Below are positions 47,348-57,209 of a DNA stretch of 64,000 bases, piece by piece. Every line of letters begins with the position of its first letter. Position 1 is the stretch's first letter. The notes below the pieces were generated by a model. The model was given only the letters and a program-made list of their open reading frames with translations, made no database searches and had not been told where the DNA came from. The translations under genes were made by a program, and so were the position numbers. Source of the DNA: Ilex aquifolium (Eukaryota; Streptophyta; Magnoliopsida; Aquifoliales; Aquifoliaceae); contig OX637407.1 in NCBI GenBank assembly GCA_951799425.1, forward strand, positions 25,665,691 to 25,729,690. The letters run 5' to 3'.

Positions 47348-48477
47348 ATGGGCAAGACCTTCAAGGGGCTGTTTTCATCAAATTGGGCATGGCTTCCGGA
47401 GGGTCTTCTCGATTCAATTCTTGTTAAATTGGTCACAATCTCTGACTACATCCAGTTTAGTGTTGTTTGCAAGCCATGACACTCTGTTGCGAAACATTGT
47501 CGTCTAAACACCATTCATTAAAAAATACCATTGTTAATGCTCTCTCCTAGTACTCCAACCGAAGAATGGCGTGGCTTATACAGTGTCACAGATAATAAAG
47601 TCTACAACTTCAAAGTTCCATTGTCTTGCAATAAGAGAATTTGTGGCTCTTCACTGAAGAAGAAAACATGGTTTTAGTCCTCATTAATCCTTTCTCAGGC
47701 GGGACTATCGACTCCCCCCAATTGAAACATTCACGAGTATTGAACACCAGAAGGTTGAAGTCCAAAAAAATTTCAAGGCTTCTCTTATGGCTGATCCTAT
47801 TTTATATCCCAATGATTATACAATTGTTGCAATCTGTAGTTATTGGAACGATTTAGCATACATTAAATCAGGTGATAAAACTTGGACATATGTTGACATA
47901 CCAAACTAGTCTCTAACAGAGGGTTGGTTGAACGATTTTGTCAGTTATAAAGGCCTTATATATGTCATGGCCCTTGGGAGTATGGTTGTATCCGTTGATA
48001 TTAGTGGCAATTCATCTTCGCCAATGTCAGGTGTGAAAGTGGTTGCACTTGCACCAACAATGCATGCTTCTCAATTGACATTCATTGTGGAATCATCTAC
48101 AGGTGAACTCTTGTTGGTTCAAAAGTGTCTGTACAGGGTCAACAATTATTTCAAGATTTTTAAACTGGTTTTCAATTGTCCAAACGGAGAGGCAGAGTTG
48201 ATGGAAGTGAAGAGTCTTGGTGGTGATACTTTTTTTTTTAGGTGATAAATTTTCTATGGCTGTTTTGGTTTTTGACTTTCCGGGATGTCGACCAAATTCC
48301 ATATACTTTACAAATGATTACATTACCGGACAACTTTCAGATTTCAAGGACAATGATGTGTGAATTTTCAACTTTGATGATGGTAGCTTCGGAAGACTCT
48401 AAAATACACATTGTTCACAGGTGTCATGCCTTTGGATTTTGCCAGCATTGCAAGGCTACACATCTTCATTTGAGTGA
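47348..48477 (+). pseudogene. F-box/DUF295 gene copy 3, heavily disrupted
   Basis: ATG at 47348, then AWLPEGLLDSILVKLV and IQFSVVCKP followed at once by a TGA (47477) and another stop after NTIH. A deletion removes the HGWLF codons near 47655 and shifts the frame. Later segments (INPFSGGTI; DFVSYKGLIYVM; LTFIVESSTGELLLVQK; DFPGCRPNSIYFTND) lie in different frames. The homologous end is SSFE and TGA at 48477. Confidence 0.9.
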
Positions 48478-49222
48478 CTTTTCGTTTTTATTTTATTCTC
48501 TCACCTTTTGTTTTGATTTAGTAGCAATAATCTCGTATAGAACATTGATCGTGTAATATTTTTATTTTAATAGTAATTTTTTTTATTTTTTAATTAAGCA
48601 ATTTAAAATTAAAGTAAACAGAGAAAAAATGAGAAAGAGATATGAGTGAGGGAAGGGAGAGATAGATGTGGATTAACGAGGTTGTTTGGTATTGAGGATA
48701 TGTTGGTTAAGTTGTTTAACATTGAACACGGTATAGAAAAGAACTAGATTAATTTTGACTGTTTTTGTATTTTTATGAATTGAGAATTCAATTTTTTACT
48801 TGTAATATTATATAGACTTTTCTCAATTTATAACATCCGTAATCGATCATAACGTTTTAGGATCGATCATGTCTTTTCCGTGATCGTGTATTGTTCAGAT
48901 TAATATGTATAATCAATGAACCACAAACACAAGAGTGGCCCTATTTTCTCTCAATTAAACCCACCCATGTCCCAACACAAGGCCCATATTTAAAACACAT
49001 TTTAATCTATGTGATAAACCTAGCAAAAACTTCAAAAGTCTGCAATTATTCAAACAAAGGGAAAAAATAATAATAAATAAGATATTTCATTCAACATCAA
49101 AATCAGATTTTTTGTAGATGACATTAGCATGATCGACCTGAATATTATCTATGTTAGTGAATTGTTTTATTTTCAGAGTAGGGTGAACAAATAGTTAATC
49201 CTAATTATCGACTCTAGCAACA
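48478..49222. other. Spacer, nothing recognised
   Basis: AT-rich DNA. No gene or clear repeat border. Confidence 0.4.
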
Positions 49223-49226
49223 TTAA

Positions 49227-49714
49227 GGGGCTGTTTGGTAAGGGGGTATGGGGGGCTTGACAAGATGGGTTTGGAGAAAATAGTCCAAAGGACCCCAAAA
49301 TCTCATGTTTGTATGAAAAATTTAGTCCCAGATTTTCAAACCTAGCCTGTAGTTGGCTCGAAAATTAAACCCATGATCATGAGTTTCGTCAAACCTAGGG
49401 AGGGAGTGGGTTTGAGAATATGGGTAAGGGGTTAAGGATCCAAAAGACAATTCTAACCCTTAACATGAGTATGAATTGGATTGATCAAGGGTAAAATAGT
49501 CATTTACATGACAAATAGTTGTTAATAATTATAATATATTCGTGGGTCCTACATATGTATATATTGCATACCAAACATAGGTATGAACCGGATTGAATGT
49601 TAAATCTCATTTTTGTAAAGAGGGATTTGGATTTGGATTTGGATTTGGATTTGGGTTTGGAAGAATTTAGAGAAGCCAATCTAAATCCCTCTCCAAAATT
49701 CATCCAAACAAACC
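49227..49714. mobile_element. Tourist-like MITE, 488 bp
   Basis: Flanked by TTAA at 49223-49226 and 49715-49718. Termini GGGGCTGTTTGG and, reversed, GGTTTGTTTGG pair. A GGATTT hexamer is repeated in tandem near 49623-49655. Non-coding. TTAA fits either a PIF-type TTA target or a longer one. Confidence 0.7.
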
Positions 49715-49718
49715 TTAA

Positions 49719-50374
49719 GGGCACTTGGTTTTTTTTTTTTTTTTTATTGTTTTAAATTTAAACTTGGGTGTCACACTTCTTGTTGGAGAAGTCTTCTTCT
49801 CTACAGAGGATTTGCTAGTTTATCCACGAGAACTAGAAGGAGTTCTACTTGGAAAGGAATACATACTTATAGAGTAATATATATATATATACACATCAGT
49901 CACACATTTTTTAGTTCATCATATTTTTGAATTGAATATTAATTGGCATAAATTTTAATAAATAAATAAAAAGTTTTAATCGGCATTAATAGCTCAAGTA
50001 GAGCTTAAATCGGCACAAATTTTAATACATAATTTTTTTTAATAGGATCAAATTTTAATACGTAAAAAAAATAAAATTTAATCAGTTTGAATTGAATTTT
50101 AATCGGCTTGAATTTTAATATGTAGAAAAATAAATTTTAATCGTCTCGAATTTTGTATAGAAAGATTGTTTGGGATTTGTGTAAGGACAATTTTGGTATT
50201 TTCGATAATTTTTTTTGGTTAAAAATGGTAGTTTAACGACAGGGTGTTAGTAATGTTTAAATATAAACTAAAAAAAATGTTAGTTATATTTTAAATAATA
50301 AAACGGGTGTCTTTTAAGATATGATAAATTATAAGGGGTGTCGTTGAAATTTTCCCTATATATATACTTCGCTG
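49719..50374. other. Upstream region of F-box copy 4
   Basis: AT-rich DNA with imperfect repeats of AATTTTAATCGGC near 49970-50140. No gene. Confidence 0.4.
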
Positions 50375-50724
50375 GTGGCCGAGGAGTTCTCAAGAGATTG
50401 AGCATGGCTTCCGGAGGGCCTTCTGCACTCCATTCTTGAAAAATTGGTCGCACTCTCGGACTTTGTCCGAGTTAGTGTTGTTTGCAAGTCATGGCTCTCT
50501 GTTGCGATTCTTCACCGTCGTCTCAACACCACCATTCACAACCAAATACCATTGCTAATTCTCCCTCCTCCTAATACTCGCAGCTCCGACCAAATGCATA
50601 GTTTATACAGTGTCACAAATAAAAGAGAATACAATTTCAAAATTCCATTGTCTGACAAGAAGAGAATTGTTGGATCTTCACATGGTTGGCTCTTCACTGT
50701 AGAAGAACACAAGGATTTAGTCAT

Positions 50725-51308
50725 TGATGATACCTAGAAAAAAGCTCTAAGTATGAGCTCAGACATTGAGGTCAGACAAGGAGGTCAGACACAGTAACCA
50801 GGGCTCCGCAATCCAGACCTCAAGTTCTGCTCAAAGAAAACAAACGGGAAATTGAAAGGGAAACAGCTGGCTGGTGAATAGCATCCTCAAAGCAATGGAA
50901 AGCTAGAATCAAGGCACAAAACTCTCAACTAACCAAGATTCTATCCCAAAAATCAAGGAAGATCCTACGGATGAAGGACAAAGATCTCGGTAAAAATCTC
51001 TTAGAGATAGGAATTACACTATAAATATTGTACATCGCCTCAATCAAAGGCAGAGGACCCTACTGGCATCAAAGGCATCTTGTGAAATATTTTCTAGATG
51101 AAGATAGATTCTAGGAGCAAGAGACTCCATTGAAGAGTGGACTAGCCGAGCTCAATAGCCGGTGAACCACTATATTTCTATGTGTTACACACACCACATC
51201 TCAGAAAACTAGAGCACTCACACACAATTTCATGAGCCTCGTAGCTCAGATCCATCACATACCATTGAACCTTCAACTCATGCTCATTCGATAAAAATTA
51301 CACCATCA
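50725..51308 (+). repeat. Left LTR of gag-only element
   Basis: 584 bases, TGATGATACC to CACCATCA, with a TATAAAT box at 51020-51026. It is identical to the right LTR except at 51206. Confidence 0.95.
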
Positions 51309-51311
51309 GTT

Positions 51312-51327
51312 TGGCGCCGTCTGTGGG
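51312..51327 (+). other. Primer-binding site of gag-only element
   Basis: TGGCGCCGTCTGTGGG, three bases after the LTR, is a primer-binding motif seen in many plant gypsy-related elements. The priming tRNA is not certain from the sequence alone. Confidence 0.75.
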
Positions 51328-51370
51328 AACGACAGTTCTTGTTACAAATATACTGATTTTTCAGTGATTG

Positions 51371-52627
51371 ATGGTCTCTACACGAAACATGAGTAGAAGT
51401 CAAATAAATCCACCACGAGTGACAGATCAACATGACGCCACCGACGACGGACAGCCTGAGAATGCCCAGGAGACGAATCCTCCCAGGGGAGTTCCCCCCA
51501 CCAACAATGAGTTGGCAGCCCTTCGCCAAGCCAACGAGCGCTTGATACAACAGAATGAGGAACTCTTGAAACACTTGCACTGCCCACAGGAGGCACAACG
51601 GGCCCAAGAAGGCCAGAATAACCCCCCACGCAGGGAGCAACAACACCCCAACCCCCTCAGAGAAGCCGACGAGAGGTTGGAAAATAGCCAGACCATGGGG
51701 GAAGTCCCTCATCAACCCCTTAGGAACGGCCACAACGAAGAGGTACAAAGTCAGAACGATGGGGGCGAGAGGGACGATTTTTTTCCCTACCAGCAAGACA
51801 GGAGAGAACAACACTGGGAGCAACGTTTCAAGGACATCCAGCAAGAGCTCAGCCACATGAAAGAGGCTATAAAGAGCAAGGCTCCGGTTACAATGGACGC
51901 CCTAGTACAACAGACTGAGTCCCCATTCACCACTGGAGTGCTGCACTTTCCTCTCCCACCAAAGTTCAAGATGCCTCAGATAGAGGTCTTTGACGGAACG
52001 AAAGATCCCGTAGATCATCTCAACACTTACAAGAACCAGATGGAACTGCATGGATACCAGGATCCTGTACGTTGCAGAGCTTTTGCCATCACGTTAAAAG
52101 GCTCTGCCCGGGCCTGGTTTCACAGGCTCCCACCAGCCTCGATCTCATCCTTTAGAGAGCTCTCCATAGCTTTTGTATCTCACTTTATAGGAGCTCGGAT
52201 ATACAGAAAGCCGAGCTACCACCTGTTGAATGTAAAACAGGGACCCAACGAGAACCTACGGTCTTATGTCCAAAAGTTCAATTCAGAATCCCTGAAGGTA
52301 GATATTCCAGATGAGAAGTTTGCGATCACTTCTTTCATTGCTGGATTAGGAGTGCAATCGAAAGATTTGATATTTTCTATATCAAAGAACCCGCAAGCAA
52401 GCATGGCAGAGGTGCTGGCTAAAGCAGAAAAGTATATTAATGGCGAGGAAGCCCTTCTCTCAAAGGTAGGGAGCTCATCCTCACAGAAGGAAAAAGTGAA
52501 GGAAGAAAATAAGAGGGATCGAAGTCCTAGGAAAGAAAGAGGACAAGATAGGTCCCCAAGAAGAGACAGGGATCGCTCCCCCAAGAGAAGGGAAGATGTC
52601 AGAGAACAAGACGAGCTCTTCAGTTGA
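51371..52627 (+). CDS. Retrotransposon Gag protein, intact
   Basis: An open frame of 418 codons runs from the ATG at 51371. The N-terminal ~180 residues are hydrophilic, with a Gln/Glu-rich, probably coiled segment (LAALRQANERLIQQNEELLK, near 46-65). The Retrotrans_gag capsid domain follows at about 190-350 (FKMPQIEVFDGTKDPVDHL, CRAFAITLKGSARAWFHRLP, LRSYVQKFNSE). The C-terminus is highly basic, with SPRKERGQD/SPRRDRDRSP repeats, and would bind RNA in place of a zinc knuckle, which is absent. The protein would form the particle that packages element RNA; reverse transcription and integration must come from another element. The stop lies at the edge of the tandem repeat region. Intact frame and near-identical LTRs fit recent activity. 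Confidence 0.93.
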   Translation: MVSTRNMSRSQINPPRVTDQHDATDDGQPENAQETNPPRGVPPTNNELAALRQANERLIQQNEELLKHLHCPQEAQRAQEGQNNPPRREQQHPNPLREADERLENSQTMGEVPHQPLRNGHNEEVQSQNDGGERDDFFPYQQDRREQHWEQRFKDIQQELSHMKEAIKSKAPVTMDALVQQTESPFTTGVLHFPLPPKFKMPQIEVFDGTKDPVDHLNTYKNQMELHGYQDPVRCRAFAITLKGSARAWFHRLPPASISSFRELSIAFVSHFIGARIYRKPSYHLLNVKQGPNENLRSYVQKFNSESLKVDIPDEKFAITSFIAGLGVQSKDLIFSISKNPQASMAEVLAKAEKYINGEEALLSKVGSSSSQKEKVKEENKRDRSPRKERGQDRSPRRDRDRSPKRREDVREQDELFS

Positions 52628-52913
52628 TGAACATCAGATGAGCTCTTCAGCTCATAAACTCAAGATGAGCTCTTCAGCTCATAAACATCCGATAAGCTCT
52701 TCAGCTCATAAATTTAAGATGAGCTCTTCAGCTCATAAACATCCGATGAGCTCTTCAGCTCATAAATTCAAGATGAGCTCTTCAGCTCATAAACATCCGA
52801 TGAACTCTTCAGCTCATAAATTCAAGATGAGCTCTTCAGCTCATAAATTCAAGATGAACTCTTCAGTTCATAACTTGAGCCACGTAGCTCACGATGAACT
52901 ATTCAGTTCATAA
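52596..52913 (+). CDS. Possible small repeat-encoded protein overlapping gag end
   Basis: An ATG at 52596 opens 105 codons in a frame different from gag. It crosses the eight 27-base units, each adding nine residues of the form SSSAHK-x-x-M. Because 27 is a multiple of three the frame survives that array, and it closes after the switch to 40-base units. No known family. The pattern may only reflect the DNA repeat, and translation is unproven. Confidence 0.25.
   Translation: MSENKTSSSVDEHQMSSSAHKLKMSSSAHKHPISSSAHKFKMSSSAHKHPMSSSAHKFKMSSSAHKHPMNSSAHKFKMSSSAHKFKMNSSVHNLSHVAHDELFSS
52637..52852. repeat. Eight tandem 27-bp units with a 6-bp hairpin
   Basis: Units such as GATGAGCTCTTCAGCTCATA plus seven more bases repeat eight times with little change. 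Each can fold as TGAGCT-CTTC-AGCTCA, a perfect 6-bp stem and 4-base loop. The variable tail alternates between ACATCC-like and ATTCAA-like. Confidence 0.95.
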
Positions 52914-53372
52914 CTTGAGCCAAGCAGCTCACGATGAACTCTTCAGTTCGTAACTTGAGCCACGCAGCTCACGATGAACTATTCAGTTCGTAACTTGAGC
53001 CAAGCAGCTCACGATGAACTCTTCAGTTCGTAACTTGAGCCACGCAGCTCACGATGAGCTCTTCAGTTCATAACTTGAGCCACGCAGCTCACGATGAACT
53101 ATTCAGTTCATAACTTGAGCCAAGCAGCTCACGATGAACTCTTCAGTTCGTAACTTGAGCCACGCAGCTCACGATGAGCTCTTCAGTTCATAACTTGAGC
53201 CAAGCAGCTCACGATGAACTCTTCAGTTCATAACTTGAGCCAAGCAGCTCACGATGAACTATTCAGTTCATAACTTGAGCCAAGCAGCTCACGCTGAACT
53301 CTTCAGCTCATAATAGGAGCCACGTAGCTCGCGCTAAACTATTCAGTTCATGATATGAACAACACAGCCCAG
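52853..53372. repeat. About thirteen tandem 40-bp units with two hairpins each
   Basis: Each unit starts GATGAACT(C/A)TTCAGTTC and ends TGAGCCA(C/A)GCAGCTCAC. The first half folds as TGAACT-loop-AGTTCA and the second as TGAGC-loop-GCTCA. Unit starts fall every 40 bases from 52853 to 53333, and the last two units are degenerate. The first stem is the 27-bp unit's stem with both sides changed. Confidence 0.93.
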
Positions 53373-53624
53373 GAAGAACTCCAATAGTTCAGAAAAGAGC
53401 CTAGGAGCTCGAAATGGGCTATTTAATTCCTAAAAAGAGCCCGGCAGCTCATAAAGTCAATAATTTTGCTTCAAGAAGCACTGAAGTACTTCTCGAAGCA
53501 ATGGGAACTCGGCAACCGTAGGAAAAGCAGCAGCTCTCTGCACCTCGAGCTCATGCAAATCGAGATCGATGTGTGGAAGTCTATCTCAATTCAGCATCAG
53601 CCCCTGCCCAAGCTCGCTTGGGCC

Positions 53625-53641
53625 AAGGGCTAGGGGGCAAC
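53625..53641 (+). other. Polypurine tract of gag-only element
   Basis: AAGGGCTAGGGGGCAAC directly precedes the right LTR, in the position of the plus-strand primer. It is not purely purine, as is usual for this element type. Confidence 0.75.
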
Positions 53642-54225
53642 TGATGATACCTAGAAAAAAGCTCTAAGTATGAGCTCAGACATTGAGGTCAGACAAGGAG
53701 GTCAGACACAGTAACCAGGGCTCCGCAATCCAGACCTCAAGTTCTGCTCAAAGAAAACAAACGGGAAATTGAAAGGGAAACAGCTGGCTGGTGAATAGCA
53801 TCCTCAAAGCAATGGAAAGCTAGAATCAAGGCACAAAACTCTCAACTAACCAAGATTCTATCCCAAAAATCAAGGAAGATCCTACGGATGAAGGACAAAG
53901 ATCTCGGTAAAAATCTCTTAGAGATAGGAATTACACTATAAATATTGTACATCGCCTCAATCAAAGGCAGAGGACCCTACTGGCATCAAAGGCATCTTGT
54001 GAAATATTTTCTAGATGAAGATAGATTCTAGGAGCAAGAGACTCCATTGAAGAGTGGACTAGCCGAGCTCAATAGCCGGTGAACCACTATATTTCTATGT
54101 GTTACACACACCACATCTCAGATAACTAGAGCACTCACACACAATTTCATGAGCCTCGTAGCTCAGATCCATCACATACCATTGAACCTTCAACTCATGC
54201 TCATTCGATAAAAATTACACCATCA
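53642..54225 (+). repeat. Right LTR of gag-only element
   Basis: 584 bases, offset 2917 from the left LTR. It is followed at once by the GTCAT target duplication and the rest of F-box copy 4. Confidence 0.95.
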
Positions 54226-55042
54226 GTCATCATCAATCCTTTTACTCGTGGGACTATCCCACTACCCCCCATTGTACCACTCCCGAAAATTGGATTCGAG
54301 AAGGTTGATGTTCGTACTTTGGTTGAGTACAAAGTTGTCAAGGCTTCACTGACGGCTGACCCTATTTTATTTCCTAATGATTATGCAGTTGTTGCAATCT
54401 ATGGTGGTTCTCGAAAGTTGGCATACATTAAATCAGGTGATAAAAGTTGAAGGTTTCTTAACATACCACACCCATTTTTCTATGATTTCCTTAGTTATAG
54501 AGGTCTTATATATGTTGTAGACCATTCTAGCATGGTTGTATCCATTGACATTAGTGCTATTAGTGATAGCAATTTATCTTCGTCATCATCCGTCGTAAAG
54601 GTGGTTGTGCCAAGAATGTCAGATCGTCCTAAATCAACTTATATTGTAGAATCATCGGCAGGTGATCTAATGTTGATTCATAGGTATACAGTTCCGGACG
54701 ACTATGGTGAAAATCCGACTTCCACCTTCAGGATTTTCAAACTATAGTTCAGTTCAAGTGAGGAGGTAGATAGGGTTGAACTGGAAAGCCTTGGTGGTGA
54801 TACCTTATTCTTAACTGATAACCATTCAATGGCTGTTTCTTGGACCGAATTCCATATACTTCATCGATACTTCTTTCATTATTATTGGACATTATCTAGC
54901 TGTCGTGAGTAATGACTTTTGGATATTCAGCTTCGACGATTACAGTTTGAAAAGACTCTCTAATTTAGATACTTCACGAGAGCTCAAGGTGCCAAGCGTT
55001 TGGATTGTGCCAACACTAAGGGGTACTGATCATTCATTTGAG

Positions 55043-57209
55043 TTACCTTTTATTTTGCTTTTTTCTTGAGCTTTTGTTTTGATTTATAGAAGGTCACCAT
55101 GCTCATGTGTCGAGTGATGTAACGTGTCGATGATGATGGGGTTCCGTGGAAATTTACTCGTTTTGTTAGAAAATTTAGGACTCTCAACCTAATTATATGT
55201 TATTGACATGGTACACTATCAGTATTCAAGTTGCAACTGTTTCACATTTTTATTGGAATGACTTCAATTGATGTATTTAGGTCAAATGATTTGGTCGAAA
55301 ATTCATGTGATACCAATTGTTGTCATAGAACTGTATCAAGCGATTTGCTGTGAAAAATGAGGTGGGAGTCATATCTGACCCGATCCATTTTAACATTGAC
55401 ACTAATCGCGTAATCTGATTGGATATTGATTTCTTGTAATAAGCAAGATGGGTATATATATATGTTGAAAGTCCATCTATCATTGACATCTATGATGATA
55501 TTTTGTCATCGAGTAATGTTATTTGGACATAATTTGTTGACATAATCACTCATAGTCATTGGATTGATGGTAGACTCCTTACGAACACATGGATAACACA
55601 TGAGTAAAAACTATAATAAATCTTGATGGCGTCTGAATGTAGAACACTTGAAAATAAATTGAATACATTAAGGACTAATGTGATACAATATATTGTTGGG
55701 AACTAAAATGAGACGAATTGCATACTTTAAGAACCACCGCCGCAATTAACCCAAGATAAGCAAAGGAGAAAACATGTTTTTTTCATGGTAGAAAATGATT
55801 CATTTTGTTTGAATTTCTTGTCATCCGCCATTGGTATTGCAAATTGTTCGAAATTAGTAATAGAATGGGCAATGTTTTCATATTTTGTCAAAATGGTTTT
55901 CACTTGTCCAACCATTTTGTATTGCAATTCTGAACTTGATCTACATAATCACAATCAGAGCATTAATTTTTCTTACTACTATTAAACGGGTAAACTTTAT
56001 AATATTGCAAAAAATAATATAAAGACCACAAGGCAAGAATATAATTTTTAAAATATTTGGGGTTATGGTTCCCCTTATTAAACCCAAGGGAGATAAAGTA
56101 TAACTAGAAACAATTCATCAGGTAATACAAAAAAAAAATTAAGTTTAAACACAAAAAAAAAATCTATTAAAATTCAAGACTAAATTAATATATGAAACAA
56201 CTAAAATAGTTTTTATTTAGCCTAAATAAAATTTGAATAAAAAGACTTAATATATAATTTTCTCAATTTTTGCTAATGAATGTTAGAATTGGGATATCGA
56301 GAAAGAGGATAGACGGTAGAAGGTTCAACAAAGAAAAGCAAGAAAACGGATGAGCTAACGTGACTTTCGTGTAACTCATTGCTTGTTACTTTCGAGCCCC
56401 TACCTCTCTCGCAGTAAAACCCTCCTCTCTAGCTGAATCAACCAGGCCAAAAACCTTGCTTCCTTCGACTAATTCAAGCGATTCAGTCAGTAGGAACCTC
56501 GTGAACATTATAATGAAAAATATGACACAAATAAAGAAGACCCAAAATTGAGGGGTCCTAATGTGACTCCGCCCTTGAACTTGGATTCGAATATTCAAAA
56601 TAAATAATAACTCATATTGTAATTTCATATCATGCAGAATTAGGAAACAACTGAATTTGATTTAAATAACCAATTCGTCCCAGACAATTATGAGGTGATA
56701 GTTCATTAAGGCTTTTAGTGCTATTGATAATTTGGTAAAAAATAAGATAAAATAAAATAAAAGGAATTAAATGACCAAATGAAAAAAATAAATAGAAAAT
56801 AGAAACTAGAAAATGGAAGGCAGCTCAAGGGATAAACATGAGGACGCTCTCATCCAAGCTTTGCTCTATTCCCCACTCTGTGAATTAAGTCACGTGACTA
56901 ATGAGAGATGAAAAAGAGAGCCAGTTTTCAATCCCTCTCTCCCATTATAGGCCGGTGGAGTAGTTAGTGAGGTGGTCACCGCCGGAGAACCCGAACCCAT
57001 TCTCAAAATCCCCAAACTCGCAACACCTCCAATTCTCTCTCATCAATTACCCCAAAAAGTTGTAATCTTTTTCCACTTTACCCATCATTTTTTTTCCCGA
57101 AATTAATTGATAGATCTCTGATTCTTGAGTTCTATTGAGACTATTTCTTCGTCAATTCTTTGTGGGTTTCTTGAATTTTTTGAATTTGTGCAGGAAATCA
57201 TTACAGAGA
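55043..57209. other. Intergenic between F-box cluster and BIM2-like gene
   Basis: AT-rich DNA to about 56.8 kb with only short frames. 56860-57209 is less AT-rich and should hold the promoter and 5' UTR of the bHLH gene, including a CACGTG G-box core near 56891. Confidence 0.5.
56891..56896. promoter_or_regulatory. G-box (CACGTG) upstream of BIM2-like gene
   Basis: CACGTG within AGTCACGTGACT, itself a 12-base palindrome, lies about 315 bases before the ATG. bHLH proteins of the BIM group bind E-boxes and G-boxes, so self-regulation or PIF/BIM control is possible. The inference is from position and motif only. Confidence 0.4.

Larger units (their letters stand above)
50725..54225 (+). mobile_element. 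Gag-only LTR retrotransposon (TR-GAG type), complete
   Basis: Two 584-bp LTRs (50725-51308, 53642-54225; ends TGATG/CATCA) flank a 2.3-kb interior, and the 5-bp GTCAT target duplication (50720-50724, 54226-54230) is perfect. The primer-binding site, an intact gag gene and the polypurine tract are present, but there is no protease, RT, RNase H or integrase. In place of pol is a tandem hairpin-repeat region (52637-53372). This is the layout of the non-autonomous plant elements called TR-GAG. By eye the LTRs differ at one base (51206 A, 54123 T), so the insertion is very recent. Confidence 0.95.
50375..55042 (+). pseudogene. F-box/DUF295 gene copy 4, split by a retrotransposon
   Basis: The 5' part (50375-50724) has an F-box (AWLPEGLLHSILEKLV, VSVVCKSWLSVA) and the start of the propeller (GSSHGWLFTVEEHKDLV). 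It is preceded by a TGA where copy 1 has Trp. The 3' part (54226-55042) resumes at the same codon after the insertion (INPFTRGTIPLPP, DPILFPNDYAVVAIYGG, YIKSGDKS then a stop, TYIVESSAGDLMLIHRY). It has further stops near 54450 and 54747 and deletions after 54800. The gene was probably already dead, as the early stop and later decay suggest, when the 3.5-kb element inserted. Confidence 0.9.

Noticed and set aside
51284..51856. 190-codon minus-strand frame with hydrophobic stretches
   Set aside because: Antisense to the intact gag gene and the LTR; hydrophobicity results from reversed hydrophilic codons.
52637..53372. CRISPR-like regular repeats
   Set aside because: Units are directly contiguous without unique spacers and lie in a plant retrotransposon.
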